A DNA stretch of 64,000 bases from JAGVSR01 sp031413815 (GCA_031413815.1 JANOFU010000093.1:7119-71118), one strand, 5' to 3'; positions 45,919 to 55,364 are shown, counted from the stretch's first letter. Made by a program: numbers and translations. Notes: a model not told the origin generated them from the letters alone.

Positions 45919-47514
45919 GTGGACGACACCCCTAATCTCCTACTCCCCTTCATTCTGGCCGCCCAATCGCAAAAGCACGTCACACATAATGAGGCGCTGC
46001 GAAAGCTTGATGTTCTCGTGCAGCTTGCCGTCCTCGACCGCGATCTGGCCACACCTCCGGCGTCACCGGCCAATGGCGCGCGCTATATTGTGGCCGCCGC
46101 ACCAACCGGAGCGTGGGCCGGACAAGCGGGCAAGATCGCGGCCTATCAAGACGGCGCTTGGGCGTTCTACGCGCCGTCCGAAGGCTGGCTGTCGTGGGTT
46201 GCCGACGAAAATGTCGTCGTGATCTGGTCCGGTTCGGCTTGGACCCCCCTGCCGGGTGGTGGCGGAGGCGGTGGCGTCACAGACCACGGCGCGTTGACAG
46301 GTCTCGCCGACGACGACCACCCGCACTATCACAACAACGCTCGCGGTGATACGCGCTACACGCCCATCAACCCCGCCACTCTCGGCGTCAACGCGACAGC
46401 AGACGCGACGAATAAGTTTGCTGTCAACTCACCAGCCATTCTGCTCAACCACGCGGGTGCCGGTCATCAGGTCAAAATCAACAAGAACGCGGCGGCCGAC
46501 ACGGCGAGTGTGCTCTACCAAACGGGCTTCTCCGGCCGCGCTGAGTTCGGCACCACAGGTGACGACAATTTCCATGTCAAAGTGAGTGCCGATGGCACCA
46601 CCTTCCAGGAAGCCATTGTCATCAACCGCACGACGGGTGCTGTCGATATGCCGCTGACAGGCCCTGACATTCAGGCTTTCACCACAGCGGGCGCACACAC
46701 CTGGACCAAGCCAGCGTGGGCACACGCCAATAGTGTGGTGGAGATCCACATGCTGGGCGGCGGTGGCGGTGGGGGTTCAGGACGCCGTGGGGCAGCAGCT
46801 TCGGTGCGCTGTGGCGGCGGTGGAGGGGGCGGTGGTTACTACACGCTGATCAAAACCAAAGCGGCCGACTTCGGCGCGACCGTCAATGTCACGGTCGGGG
46901 CTGGCGGCACCGGTGGCGCGGCGCAAACGGTCAACGCGACCAACGGTGTCAACGGTGTCGTTGGTGGCAGTTCGTTTTTTGGCACCAACTACCGCGGATT
47001 CGGCGCCACCTTCGGCAATGGTGGCTCGGCGACGGCTGGAGCTGGCGGCGCACAGGGCGGTGTCAACGGGCCGTTTTCAACCATCGGTGCGGCCGGTGGG
47101 TCAGCCAGCACCACGGGGGCCGTTGGCGTCGCACCAGCGGCGACCGCGGCCACTGGGGCATTGGCATCGGGCGGCGGCTCTGGCGGCGGTGTCACGTCTG
47201 CCAACGCGGTGTCGAGCGGCGGCGCGGGCGCTGCGGCCACCGCGAACTACTTCGTGACAACGGCCGTTGGTGGGCTTGCGGGCTCATCTGGGGGCAATGG
47301 CGGCAACGGCAACAGCTACGATCTGCTGTTTGACATGTTGGTAGGCTCAGGCGGCGGCGGCGGTGCGTCGTCGATCACGGCCAATGCTGGCAACGGCGGC
47401 AATGGCGGCCCCGGCGGCGGCGGCGGTGGCGGTGGCGCAGCGCTTGACGGGTTCAACTCGGGCGCTGGCGGCAACGGCGGCGCGGGATGGGTGGTGGTGG
47501 TGACGTACCGGTAA
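45919..47514 (+). CDS. DUF2793 / glycine-rich tail-fibre-like protein
   Basis: Large surface or phage-tail-like protein (531 aa). Residues about 1-115 are a DUF2793 domain (TPNLLLPFILAAQSQKHVTHNEAL... GWLSWVADEN), known from alphaproteobacterial prophages and gene-transfer-agent clusters. A tail-fibre motif follows (DHGALTGLADDDHPHYHNN and DTRYTP), then a beta-rich section, and from about residue 255 a domain with many GGGGG runs, as in glycine-rich tail-fibre tips. Starts at GTG 45919 with GAGGA nine bases before. No other phage gene is next to it. Base composition of the Gly-rich part is very GC-rich. Confidence 0.8.
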   Translation: MDDTPNLLLPFILAAQSQKHVTHNEALRKLDVLVQLAVLDRDLATPPASPANGARYIVAAAPTGAWAGQAGKIAAYQDGAWAFYAPSEGWLSWVADENVVVIWSGSAWTPLPGGGGGGGVTDHGALTGLADDDHPHYHNNARGDTRYTPINPATLGVNATADATNKFAVNSPAILLNHAGAGHQVKINKNAAADTASVLYQTGFSGRAEFGTTGDDNFHVKVSADGTTFQEAIVINRTTGAVDMPLTGPDIQAFTTAGAHTWTKPAWAHANSVVEIHMLGGGGGGGSGRRGAAASVRCGGGGGGGGYYTLIKTKAADFGATVNVTVGAGGTGGAAQTVNATNGVNGVVGGSSFFGTNYRGFGATFGNGGSATAGAGGAQGGVNGPFSTIGAAGGSASTTGAVGVAPAATAATGALASGGGSGGGVTSANAVSSGGAGAAATANYFVTTAVGGLAGSSGGNGGNGNSYDLLFDMLVGSGGGGGASSITANAGNGGNGGPGGGGGGGGAALDGFNSGAGGNGGAGWVVVVTYR

Positions 47515-47673
47515 ACCCAATGGCGGTTGCACTGCCGAAATCCCCGCAACGGCTAGTTCGGTTAACACCATCCTAACGCATTCCGGCGAAGCTCCAGCGA
47601 GAGGCGCGCCCACCGCGGAGCGCCTCTTGGGTCCGCGCCGGAAACTGGCGCCTTGGTGTGCGTGGTGGTGCTC

Positions 47674-48759
47674 ATGAAGTTGCTTGTGACCGGCGGTGCC
47701 GGGTTCATCGGATCGGCGGTTTGCCGGCTCCTGGTCCGCGATGCTGGGCATTCGGTGGTCAACGTCGACTGCCTGACCTATGCGGCCAACCTCGGCTCTC
47801 TCAGGGATATCGAAGATAGTCCGAACTATACCTTCCACCACGTCAACATCTGCGATGGTCCTGCCATCGCCAGCATCCTGCGCCGCGAACAGCCCGACGC
47901 GATTCTGCACCTTGCCGCTGAAAGTCACGTGGATCGCTCGATCACCGGCCCGGCCGCATTCATCTCGACGAACATCAACGGCACCTACACGATGCTAGAA
48001 GCGGCCCGCGCCTACTGGTCCGCGCTGCCAGGCGCCCGCAAAAATGCGTTCCGCTTCGTCCATGTTTCAACAGATGAAGTGTTCGGCAGCCTCGGCGAAC
48101 ACGGCGCGTTCTGCGAAACGACACCCTATGACCCCAGCTCGCCGTACTCGGCCAGCAAGGCGGCCTCCGATCATCTGGCCATTGCCTGGCACCGCACGTT
48201 TGGCCTGCCCGTCGTCCTGTCAAACTGCTCCAACAACTACGGCCCCTATCACTTCCCCGAAAAGCTGATTCCGTTGATGATCACCAACGCGCTGCTTGGC
48301 CGCGACCTTCCCGTCTACGGAACGGGCGGCAATGTCCGCGACTGGCTGTACGTTGAAGATCACGCGCGCGCCCTGTTGACGATTTGCGAAAAAGGCCGCC
48401 CCGGCGAGCGATATGTCGTTGGAGGCCGCAACGAACGCAGCAATCTCGACGTCGTGCACGCGATTACCGATCATCTCGATCAACTGCGGCCTCGCGACGA
48501 TGGGGCATCGCATCGCGCTGCCATGAAATTTGTCGAAGACCGTCCGGGTCACGATTTCCGCTACGCGATCGATCCTTCAAAAATCGAAAGTGAACTCGGC
48601 TGGTACGCCCAGGAAACGTTCGACACCGGCATCGAGAAAACGATCTCGTGGTATCTTGAGAATGACACCTGGTGGATGCCGCTGCGCCTGCGGCGTTATG
48701 CTGGCGAACGCTTGGGGTTGATCAAGGATCAGGCCAGACAAGAAAAAATCGCATCTTGA
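47674..48759 (+). CDS. rfbB: dTDP-glucose 4,6-dehydratase
   Basis: Second step of dTDP-L-rhamnose synthesis (361 aa). Extended SDR with NAD motif TGGAGFIGS at the N-terminus, STDEVFGSLG, and catalytic Tyr/Lys in SPYSASKAASDHL. ATG 47674 starts MKLLVTGGAG; an upstream in-frame start at 47653 is not supported. First of three rfb genes reading together (rfbB, rfbD, rfbA). Confidence 0.95.
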   Translation: MKLLVTGGAGFIGSAVCRLLVRDAGHSVVNVDCLTYAANLGSLRDIEDSPNYTFHHVNICDGPAIASILRREQPDAILHLAAESHVDRSITGPAAFISTNINGTYTMLEAARAYWSALPGARKNAFRFVHVSTDEVFGSLGEHGAFCETTPYDPSSPYSASKAASDHLAIAWHRTFGLPVVLSNCSNNYGPYHFPEKLIPLMITNALLGRDLPVYGTGGNVRDWLYVEDHARALLTICEKGRPGERYVVGGRNERSNLDVVHAITDHLDQLRPRDDGASHRAAMKFVEDRPGHDFRYAIDPSKIESELGWYAQETFDTGIEKTISWYLENDTWWMPLRLRRYAGERLGLIKDQARQEKIAS

Positions 48760-48797
48760 GTCCGGTGCCAACGCGCGCGCCGGAGGGAACACTGCCG

Positions 48798-49709
48798 ATG
48801 AGCAATACACGCGTCCTCGTGATCGGCCGGTCGGGTCAGTTGGCGCAATCGCTAGCCTCGCGCTTCGCCTGCCGCGAGATTGACGCCGTTTTTCGCGGAC
48901 GGCCCGAGCTTGACCTGACCAACCTTGGGGACGTGAGCTGCGCTCTTGCGGAGATTGAACCTGCCGTTGTGATTAATGCCGCCGCGTACACGGCGGTCGA
49001 CAAGGCGGAGCAGGATCGCGACGCCGCCTTCAAGGTCAATGCGGCAGGGCCGGCCATTCTCGCCACACTGGCGGCAACGCGCGGCATTCCCCTGATCCAC
49101 ATCTCAACCGATTACGTGTTTGATGGCTTGAAGCGCACGCCTTACGTGGAAGACGATGCTGTGGCGCCGTTGGGCGTTTACGGCGCATCGAAAGCAGAAG
49201 GCGAATTTGCCGTGCGCCAGATGCAGCCGCAGCATGTGATCCTGCGCACGTCGTGGGTTTATAGCGCACACGGGACGAACTTTGTGAAGACCATGTTGCG
49301 GCTTGCGGCGGAACGGCCTGAAGTCAGTGTCGTCAATGACCAGCATGGCACTCCGACGTCGGCGGCCGATCTGGCGGACGTGTGTTTGTCGATCGCATCG
49401 CGGATCGCAAAGGACGCAGGGTCTGTTCCGTGGGGCACCTATCACGCGGCTGGCTCCGGTGAGACGACATGGCATGGCTTCGCAGCTGAAATCTTCGCAC
49501 GCACCCGCACAGCGGGCCTGAAGACGCCGCATCTGAAAGCCATCGGCACGGCTGAATATCCAACACCAGCGTGCCGCCCCGCAAACTCGCGCTTTGATTG
49601 CCGCAAACTCGAAGCGGCTTTCGGACTGAGGCTTCCCCCATGGAAGCTGAGTCTGTCGGCATGCCTCGACGATCTGATCCCCGCCAACCGCGAAAGACTG
49701 AGCGCATGA
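48798..49709 (+). CDS. rfbD: dTDP-4-dehydrorhamnose reductase
   Basis: Last step of dTDP-L-rhamnose synthesis (303 aa). NADPH motif GRSGQLAQSL, TDYVFDG, and catalytic YGASKAEGE. Stops as ATGA overlapping rfbA. An open frame upstream to 48672 overlaps rfbB and is not translated in this family. Confidence 0.94.
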   Translation: MSNTRVLVIGRSGQLAQSLASRFACREIDAVFRGRPELDLTNLGDVSCALAEIEPAVVINAAAYTAVDKAEQDRDAAFKVNAAGPAILATLAATRGIPLIHISTDYVFDGLKRTPYVEDDAVAPLGVYGASKAEGEFAVRQMQPQHVILRTSWVYSAHGTNFVKTMLRLAAERPEVSVVNDQHGTPTSAADLADVCLSIASRIAKDAGSVPWGTYHAAGSGETTWHGFAAEIFARTRTAGLKTPHLKAIGTAEYPTPACRPANSRFDCRKLEAAFGLRLPPWKLSLSACLDDLIPANRERLSA

Positions 49710-50578
49710 AGGCCATCATCCTGGCGGGCGGCAGCGGTACGCGCCTCTATCCCATGACGCAGACCGTGTCGAAGCAGATGCTGCCGGTCTACGACAAGCC
49801 GCTGATTTACTATCCGCTGTCCGTATTGATGCTCGGCGGTGTACGCGATGTGCTGGTCATATCAACCCCGCGCGATCTGCCGGGCTTCCGGGAACTTCTT
49901 GGCGATGGCAGTCAGTGGGGCATGTCGTTGAGCTATGCGGAACAGCCCAAGCCCGAAGGGCTCGCGCAGGCATTTATCATCGGCGAAGAATTCATTGGCA
50001 ACGATCCCTGCGCCATGGTTCTGGGCGACAACATTTTCTACGGCCACGGACTGTCTGAACTGGCGCAGTCCGCGTTCAAGCAGCGCGACGGCGCGACGGC
50101 CTTCGCCTATCAAGTCACCGATCCGGAGCGTTATGGCGTCGTTGAATTCGACGGCGCAGGCCGCGCAATCTCGATCGAAGAAAAGCCGATCCTGCCGCGC
50201 TCGAACTGGGCCGTGGTCGGGCTGTACGTGTACGACAACGACGTCGTCGAAATTGCCAAGTCGATGAAACCCTCGGCACGCGGCGAGCTGGAAATTACGG
50301 CTGTCAACGACCACTATCTGAAGGCCGGAAAACTGCGCGTTGAGAAAATGGGCCGCGGTTACGCGTGGTTTGATACCGGTACGCCCGACAGTCTTCTGGA
50401 AGCCGCCAGCTACGTCGCCACAATCGAAAAACGCCAAGGCCTAAAAATCGCCTCGCCCGAAGAAATCGCCTACCGCCAGAAATTTATTACCGCTTCGGAC
50501 TTAGAGCGCTTGATTGGCGAGCGTTATGCCAAGAACGACTATGGACGGTATTTGCGGGCGGTGTTGGCGGAGAGATGA
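49706..50578 (+). CDS. rfbA: glucose-1-phosphate thymidylyltransferase
   Basis: First step of dTDP-L-rhamnose synthesis (290 aa). Nucleotidyltransferase signature GGSGTRLYPMT, then KQMLPVYDKPLIYYPLS. ATG 49706 overlaps the rfbD stop by four bases. The epimerase gene rfbC is missing from this cluster. Confidence 0.95.
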   Translation: MKAIILAGGSGTRLYPMTQTVSKQMLPVYDKPLIYYPLSVLMLGGVRDVLVISTPRDLPGFRELLGDGSQWGMSLSYAEQPKPEGLAQAFIIGEEFIGNDPCAMVLGDNIFYGHGLSELAQSAFKQRDGATAFAYQVTDPERYGVVEFDGAGRAISIEEKPILPRSNWAVVGLYVYDNDVVEIAKSMKPSARGELEITAVNDHYLKAGKLRVEKMGRGYAWFDTGTPDSLLEAASYVATIEKRQGLKIASPEEIAYRQKFITASDLERLIGERYAKNDYGRYLRAVLAER

Positions 50579-50599
50579 GAGGCGTGGGGCGACGCCCGC

Positions 50600-51163
50600 T
50601 CAGTGCGATTTAGTGGCAATTGCCTCTTGGCGACGCTTTGCGCTGTCACCAAACCGCGCCATGAGCCCTGATGAAAATTGCTCAACTCCTAGGGCCTTTC
50701 GAAGCTCGTTGGTGATGTTATCCATTTCACGTTCACAAAGGCTGGACTTCATAAATTCAATTTGATGCACGTCGTTCTTCCAACGCTTCAACATCCAATC
50801 ATCGATATCCGCGCCGCGATAAAGCGCGTGATGATCGTGGATTTTTTCTAGCCCGACAATAACGCCCATAAGACCGGACGACGCAGTGAGAGCTAGACGC
50901 TGCCTTGAATCCTCGAAATTGCCGAACGCAGTGTCAAGCTGGTCTCGCTTGCAAACGTCGTGTTTGGCATCGTCACGCTCGCACAGATACGAGTTGCAAC
51001 CGAACCGCGCACTTTCGACCAATTTGGCGACGTCACTCAATTGGCTTTCTAGCAATAGCGCCTGCATCGGCGCGTCGCGCTCGGTGTACGCGATCAAGAC
51101 CGCGAAACCGGCCATTGCCACTGATATCAATGAGATTACAATCGCGACGTAACCACGTTCCAT
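50600..51163 (-). CDS. hypothetical membrane-anchored protein
   Basis: Unrecognised protein (187 aa) with one N-terminal membrane helix (about residues 5-27, VAIVISLISVAMAGFAVLIAY) and a mostly helical soluble part with cysteines in FGCNSYLCERDD, DVCKRD and SLCERE. It is less GC-rich than its neighbours and reads opposite to rfbA. It is bounded by rfbA on one side and by the MITE-like element on the other, so it is probably a lineage-specific gene. No known domain seen. Confidence 0.6.
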   Translation of the reverse strand: MERGYVAIVISLISVAMAGFAVLIAYTERDAPMQALLLESQLSDVAKLVESARFGCNSYLCERDDAKHDVCKRDQLDTAFGNFEDSRQRLALTASSGLMGVIVGLEKIHDHHALYRGADIDDWMLKRWKNDVHQIEFMKSSLCEREMDNITNELRKALGVEQFSSGLMARFGDSAKRRQEAIATKSH

Positions 51164-51338
51164 TTCTCACCCCCTTCGGTTTTGATTGAGAAGGGGCGCC
51201 CGGTGGGAGTTTTCAAGCGCGGCAGACGAACTTAAACCTGTCAGCGAACCCCGGTCTTGCCTTGACGGGTAGGCGCCGCGAATCGATATTCGGACTTAGC
51301 CCACGGTCCACGGCAATTCGAGCTCTCATTCGGCCAGT

Positions 51339-51512
51339 CACTTGTAGGTTGGGTTAGCGTGGCCCGGTGCAGCACAGAAGTAGCGCACGGCGCATTCCAC
51401 GCGTAACCCAACGACGTGTATCGCTGCACGTAAAGCTGTTGGGTTACGTGCGGGAACATCGTCCTGCATGATGATCGAAAGCAATGGCCCGCACTAACCC
51501 AACCTACAAGTG
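51339..51512 (+). mobile_element. MITE-like element with 19-bp perfect terminal inverted repeats
   Basis: CACTTGTAGGTTGGGTTAG (51339-51357) is repeated exactly in inverse at 51494-51512. Inside, GTAACCCAAC (51403-51412) and its complement GTTGGGTTAC (51438-51447) form a second inverted pair sharing the core GTTGGGTTA. Total 174 bases, no open frame. It makes up half of the 358-base gap 51164-51521; the remainder shows nothing further. Non-autonomous; no matching transposase in the window. Confidence 0.75.
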
Positions 51513-51521
51513 AAGCGTCCC

Positions 51522-52361
51522 TCACCCACTAATCAATGGATCCGACGCATCCAACAGCTTCGTGAATTTCACGCCAGCCTCTGATCCCGATGTCCAGCTG
51601 ACAAGACCGTTGAATTGGCGGCCAGTGGACAATTCCACAGTCACGATATCGCCGCGCTTCAGTCCAGCGACGCGGTCAAGGCCGAGACCACCGGCCGACG
51701 CATCGCGCACGAATGCCGTACGGAAGGTGCCTGCGCAAAGAACTTTGCAGTTTTCAAGAACCGCGCGGCGTGGCCAGCGGCGTTTTTGCGGCAGCGGCGG
51801 CACATAGAGTTTGCCGTTGGCGTTGAGGCACGGACGGAATCCGGCGGAGGCTCCCGCAAGCAGCGCCGTGAGCACTTGAACGTTCTGCTCGTAGATCTCA
51901 GGCAGCACGACCGGCGACTTGTCATGCCACGCCTGGACAAGAATCGCGCCAAGGCGGCACAGCGGTTGCCACACAGGTTTCAGCCGGCCAGCATGCAAAG
52001 TTCCCGCGCGCGGCGATCCGATACTCCGGCAATCCGCCAAGTACGCGTTGAGCGGCGAATTGGCGGCATCGAGTCCTTGCAAGAACTCGGCGGCGAACGG
52101 CGCGTCGAAATCGAGCGGCGGGTCGGCCTCATCGAGATAGCGCAACAGCGCGACGAGGGCGCTGGTATCGGGCGCGAACGATGCCACGGCCGATGGGTCA
52201 ATGAACACCTTCCAATCGGAGAAGGAATTGACGGCGCTGGTGATCACCGCGACGGAAACAGCAGTGGCGTGCACCTCGCTGACGAGGGCTTCGAAGTACG
52301 CGGTGCGTGCGTCGCGGCGGCGGGCGGGGGCGCGGCGCACTTGGGGCAAGCGCTTGGACAT
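51522..52361 (-). CDS. PilZ domain-containing protein
   Basis: Protein of 279 aa. The first two thirds are helical and unassigned. The C-terminal region (about residues 190-275) is a PilZ domain with the cyclic-di-GMP-binding pattern: an RxxxR-type RRWPRRAV and later DASAGGLG ([D/N]xSxxG). This suggests a c-di-GMP-responsive regulator of motility or exopolysaccharide, which is inference. ATG 52361 is chosen (MSKRLPQ); an in-frame start at 52382 is possible. Confidence 0.8.
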   Translation of the reverse strand: MSKRLPQVRRAPARRRDARTAYFEALVSEVHATAVSVAVITSAVNSFSDWKVFIDPSAVASFAPDTSALVALLRYLDEADPPLDFDAPFAAEFLQGLDAANSPLNAYLADCRSIGSPRAGTLHAGRLKPVWQPLCRLGAILVQAWHDKSPVVLPEIYEQNVQVLTALLAGASAGFRPCLNANGKLYVPPLPQKRRWPRRAVLENCKVLCAGTFRTAFVRDASAGGLGLDRVAGLKRGDIVTVELSTGRQFNGLVSWTSGSEAGVKFTKLLDASDPLISG

Positions 52362-52669
52362 GGCGGCGTCTGTTATGAGCACAGGGGCAATCCTTGAAGG
52401 ATGAATAGGTCACCTAATGCAATCTAAGATAGAATAGTGAAGCAACTCTCACCGCATGCGGGCAAATTCGTTTCAAAAGTGTGAACGAGACGGGAGGCGA
52501 GTTGCCAGTAACGAGAACAAGGGCGCGATCCATTTACAGACCATTGCGACCCGTTCCGGAGGCCCCGTGCCAATTTTATAGACAGCAGTGATGGTTAGCC
52601 GCGAAAGCGCAATGGCGGCTTGGATTGGTAATGCAGTGGTCTCAAAAGGGAGTGGGACACTGAGCGCTC
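52362..52669. other. intergenic region, nothing recognised
   Basis: About 308 bases between the PilZ gene and the CoA-transferase gene, both on the minus strand. It contains no convincing open frame, RNA gene, palindrome or terminator. It is more AT-rich than the flanks and presumably holds the PilZ promoter. Confidence 0.5.
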
Positions 52670-54616
52670 TTACTCCGCCGCCGTCCGCGGCTTGACAACG
52701 GCGGCATGCGCTTCGTCGGCGCGCTCGAAAATGTGGGGCTGCAGCCCGCGTTTCGACAACGCTTCCTTCATCTTCAACCGCATGAAGGCACTGGTCGTGT
52801 AGCGCGCGGTTGACAGATAGTGATCCTCCATCATGAAGTGGATCATCTCTGCATAGTCGTCGTAGAGGTCTTCAGCGATGCGGCAGCCGTCGTGATTGAC
52901 GACCGAGTTGACCCGCCGTCCAGCTGCAATGCACGCCTGCGACAGAACATTGCGCAGATCGGCGATGTCGCTTTTTTTGCGCACGCTCCAACCTTCGAGA
53001 TTGACGAACAGAATGTTGCGGGCGCTGTCGTAACTGACACGCTCCGACAGCTTCAGGTTCATGAGTTCCGACATCAAGTCCATCGGCTCATCGACAAAGA
53101 TGCGGCGGTCCATCGGGATCGGCTTGTTGATGACCGGCTTGAAGTCCATGTGCGCGAGAATGTGCTTGTCGATTTCGATGCCGGGCGCCACTTCGATGAG
53201 CTCAAGGCCCTCCGGCGTCAGCTGGAACACGCACCGCTCCGTCACGTAAATAACGGGCTGCGATTTGCTACTTGCGTAATTGCCGCTGAAGGTAACTTGC
53301 TCGACGTTCTTCACGAACTTTCGTGCCCGGCCCTCTTTGACGATTTTCACTTTGCCATAGGCGATTTCGACTTCGAGGCCGCCGGCCGTAAATGTTCCGG
53401 CAAACACGACCGCACGTGCATTTTGTGAAATATCGATGAACCCGCCGCAACCGTTCAGTCGGCCGCCAAACTTCGAAGTGTTGACGTTGCCCTGCTCGTC
53501 GCATTCGGCCATGCCGAGGCAGGTCAGATCTAGGCCGCCGCCATGGTAGAAATCGAACATCATGTTCTGGTCGATCACCGAGTGGGCATTGGCGGATGCG
53601 CCGAAACTTGATCCACTGGCCAGAACGCCGCCAATGGCGCCTGCTTCCGTCGTCATCGTGATGTAGGGCGTGACCTTCTCTTCGTTGGCGACAGCAGCCA
53701 CGCCATCGGGTGCGCCGACGCCCAAATTTATGACGCCATTGGGCGGCAGTTCGAACGCGGCCCGCCGTGCGATGATCTTGCGCTCGTCGAGCTCCATTTT
53801 GGGCATGGCGTCCACCGGTACGCGGACCTCGCCCGACAGTGCGGGATCGTACATCACGCCGTAATTCATGCGGTGCATTTCCGGTTCGCTGGCCACAACC
53901 ACGCAATCAACCAGAATGCCTGGAACCCTAACGTCTTTCGGCTTTATCGAACCCTGCTCGACGATGCGTTCCACCTGGGCGATGACGACGCCGCCGTTGT
54001 TGTGGGCGGCCATCGCCTGCGCCAACGCATCGAGCGTGAGAGCTTCTTTTTCCATGCTGAGATTGCCGGACGGATCGGCGCTGGTGGCGCGAATCAATGC
54101 GACATCGATGGGTGTCGCCTTATAGAACAGCCACTCCCGGCCCTCGACTTCGACAAGCTTGACGATGTCCTCTGTCGTCACCTCATTGACCTTGCCGCCA
54201 CCGAGCCGCGGATCGACGTAGGTGTGCAGCCCGACGCGGGTGAACAGACCCGGCTGACCTGAGGCGCAGGTGCGGTAGAGTTTTGAGATCACGCCTTGGG
54301 GCAGATTGTAACCGGTGATCTTGTTGTCCTGGGCGGCTTGCGCGACCTTGGGCATGCGGCCGAAGTTGGCGGCGATGACACGGCCGAGCAGGCCCTCATG
54401 GTGCAGCCGGCCAGTCCCGAGCCCTTTGCTGTCGCCGGCACCAGCGCACATGATCAGCGTCAGGCCTTTGGGCGCCTTGGTCTCGACGAAGCGCTTTTCG
54501 AGAGCCGCGTGCAGCGCTTCGGGAATGCAGCTTTGAACAAAGCCTGTCGTGCAAACAACGTCGCCATCGCGGATGAGAGCAATCGCTTCACCGGCAGAAA
54601 TAGCTTTGTTCTTCAT
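52670..54616 (-). CDS. acyl-CoA:acetate/3-ketoacid CoA-transferase family protein
   Basis: CoA-transferase (648 aa) with the alpha and beta halves fused: alpha starts KNKAISAGEAIALIRDGDVV, beta starts near KIIARRAAFELPPNGVINLGVG, with the candidate catalytic Glu in MTTEAGAIGG. It carries an extra C-terminal domain of about 130 residues (from about 515, after DKHILAHMDFKPVI) not present in the shorter propionate/YdiF-type enzymes. Substrates unknown. ATG 54616 (MKNKAIS) is chosen over ATG 54655. Confidence 0.82.
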   Translation of the reverse strand: MKNKAISAGEAIALIRDGDVVCTTGFVQSCIPEALHAALEKRFVETKAPKGLTLIMCAGAGDSKGLGTGRLHHEGLLGRVIAANFGRMPKVAQAAQDNKITGYNLPQGVISKLYRTCASGQPGLFTRVGLHTYVDPRLGGGKVNEVTTEDIVKLVEVEGREWLFYKATPIDVALIRATSADPSGNLSMEKEALTLDALAQAMAAHNNGGVVIAQVERIVEQGSIKPKDVRVPGILVDCVVVASEPEMHRMNYGVMYDPALSGEVRVPVDAMPKMELDERKIIARRAAFELPPNGVINLGVGAPDGVAAVANEEKVTPYITMTTEAGAIGGVLASGSSFGASANAHSVIDQNMMFDFYHGGGLDLTCLGMAECDEQGNVNTSKFGGRLNGCGGFIDISQNARAVVFAGTFTAGGLEVEIAYGKVKIVKEGRARKFVKNVEQVTFSGNYASSKSQPVIYVTERCVFQLTPEGLELIEVAPGIEIDKHILAHMDFKPVINKPIPMDRRIFVDEPMDLMSELMNLKLSERVSYDSARNILFVNLEGWSVRKKSDIADLRNVLSQACIAAGRRVNSVVNHDGCRIAEDLYDDYAEMIHFMMEDHYLSTARYTTSAFMRLKMKEALSKRGLQPHIFERADEAHAAVVKPRTAAE

Positions 54617-54887
54617 AGGCTTGGCGTTTCCCAGCTTGGCTCTGCCAATGATCATTTAGGGCGAGTGGTGGAGAGGGCCCTTTGGATCCCGGCGGACAAT
54701 TGTTGTTGTGGCTGCTCTGCGCGTTGACTGAGCATTCGATGAAACTATAGCGCCAACTCAAGTCAAATGACCCCACTCCAACGGGTAAGGAGGGGACTAT
54801 CCGCAGCGCGGCGCATGCGCGCTGTGCGGTGCAGCATGGGGTACTGCTATGATCGCTATGCCGCTACCTCAGGCAAGCCCGTAAGCC

Positions 54888-55264
54888 TTACTCATAAAAT
54901 GCGTAGTACTTCTTCGCTGTCTCCACCACTTCCCATGTGCCGGTAAAGCCTGCGGGGGACACGAACGCATCGCCGCCGCGGAAGGTCGCCACCGAACCGT
55001 CGTCGCCGGTCACCACCAGCACACCCGACAGGATGTGGCAGAATTCACTTTCTGAAAACACGACGCGCCATTTGCCGGGCTGGGATTCCCAGATGCCGGA
55101 ATTGAAGCGGCCGTCAGGGCTTTCAAACAAATTGTGCGCGGTCTGCACCGGATGCCGGAGATGATGCGCTCCGGCGGCGGGCTGTACGTCATGGGTGCCG
55201 GTAGTAGACCATCATCAAACTGGATCAGGGCTGGAATGGCCTTGGGTGCGACTTGGCTGGGCAT
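54888..55264 (-). pseudogene. cupin-domain protein gene broken by a one-base frameshift
   Basis: The N-terminal half starts at ATG 55264 (MPSQVAPKAIPALIQF) and runs in frame to PPPERIISG. The C-terminal half (QTAHNLFESPDGRFNSGIWE ... GFTGTWEVVETAKKYYAFYE, stop at 54888) lies in another frame. Adding one base near 55153-55158 would restore an SG-D-PVQT link, as in intact DUF861/EutQ-like cupins of about 115-125 aa. The rest is well conserved, so the break is recent or a sequencing error. The C-terminal part can still be read from a GTG at 55148 (86 aa). Confidence 0.7.
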
Positions 55265-55364
55265 TGCGGGCTCCGGCTGGAATGGGGACGGGTCCCACAC
55301 CAGATAGCGCCTTTTGTGACGAGACGGTAGCTGCGTAGGGACTGCCCCCGTACCGGCACGTGCG

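Noticed and set aside
46740..47514. Glycine-run repeats of the DUF2793 gene looked like a possible tandem-repeat or CRISPR array
   Set aside because: The repeats are short GGN codon runs in frame with a protein, with no constant unit or spacers.
45919..51163. Prophage or genomic island around the tail-fibre-like gene
   Set aside because: No integrase, capsid, terminase or attachment repeats were found. Flanking rfb genes are ordinary.
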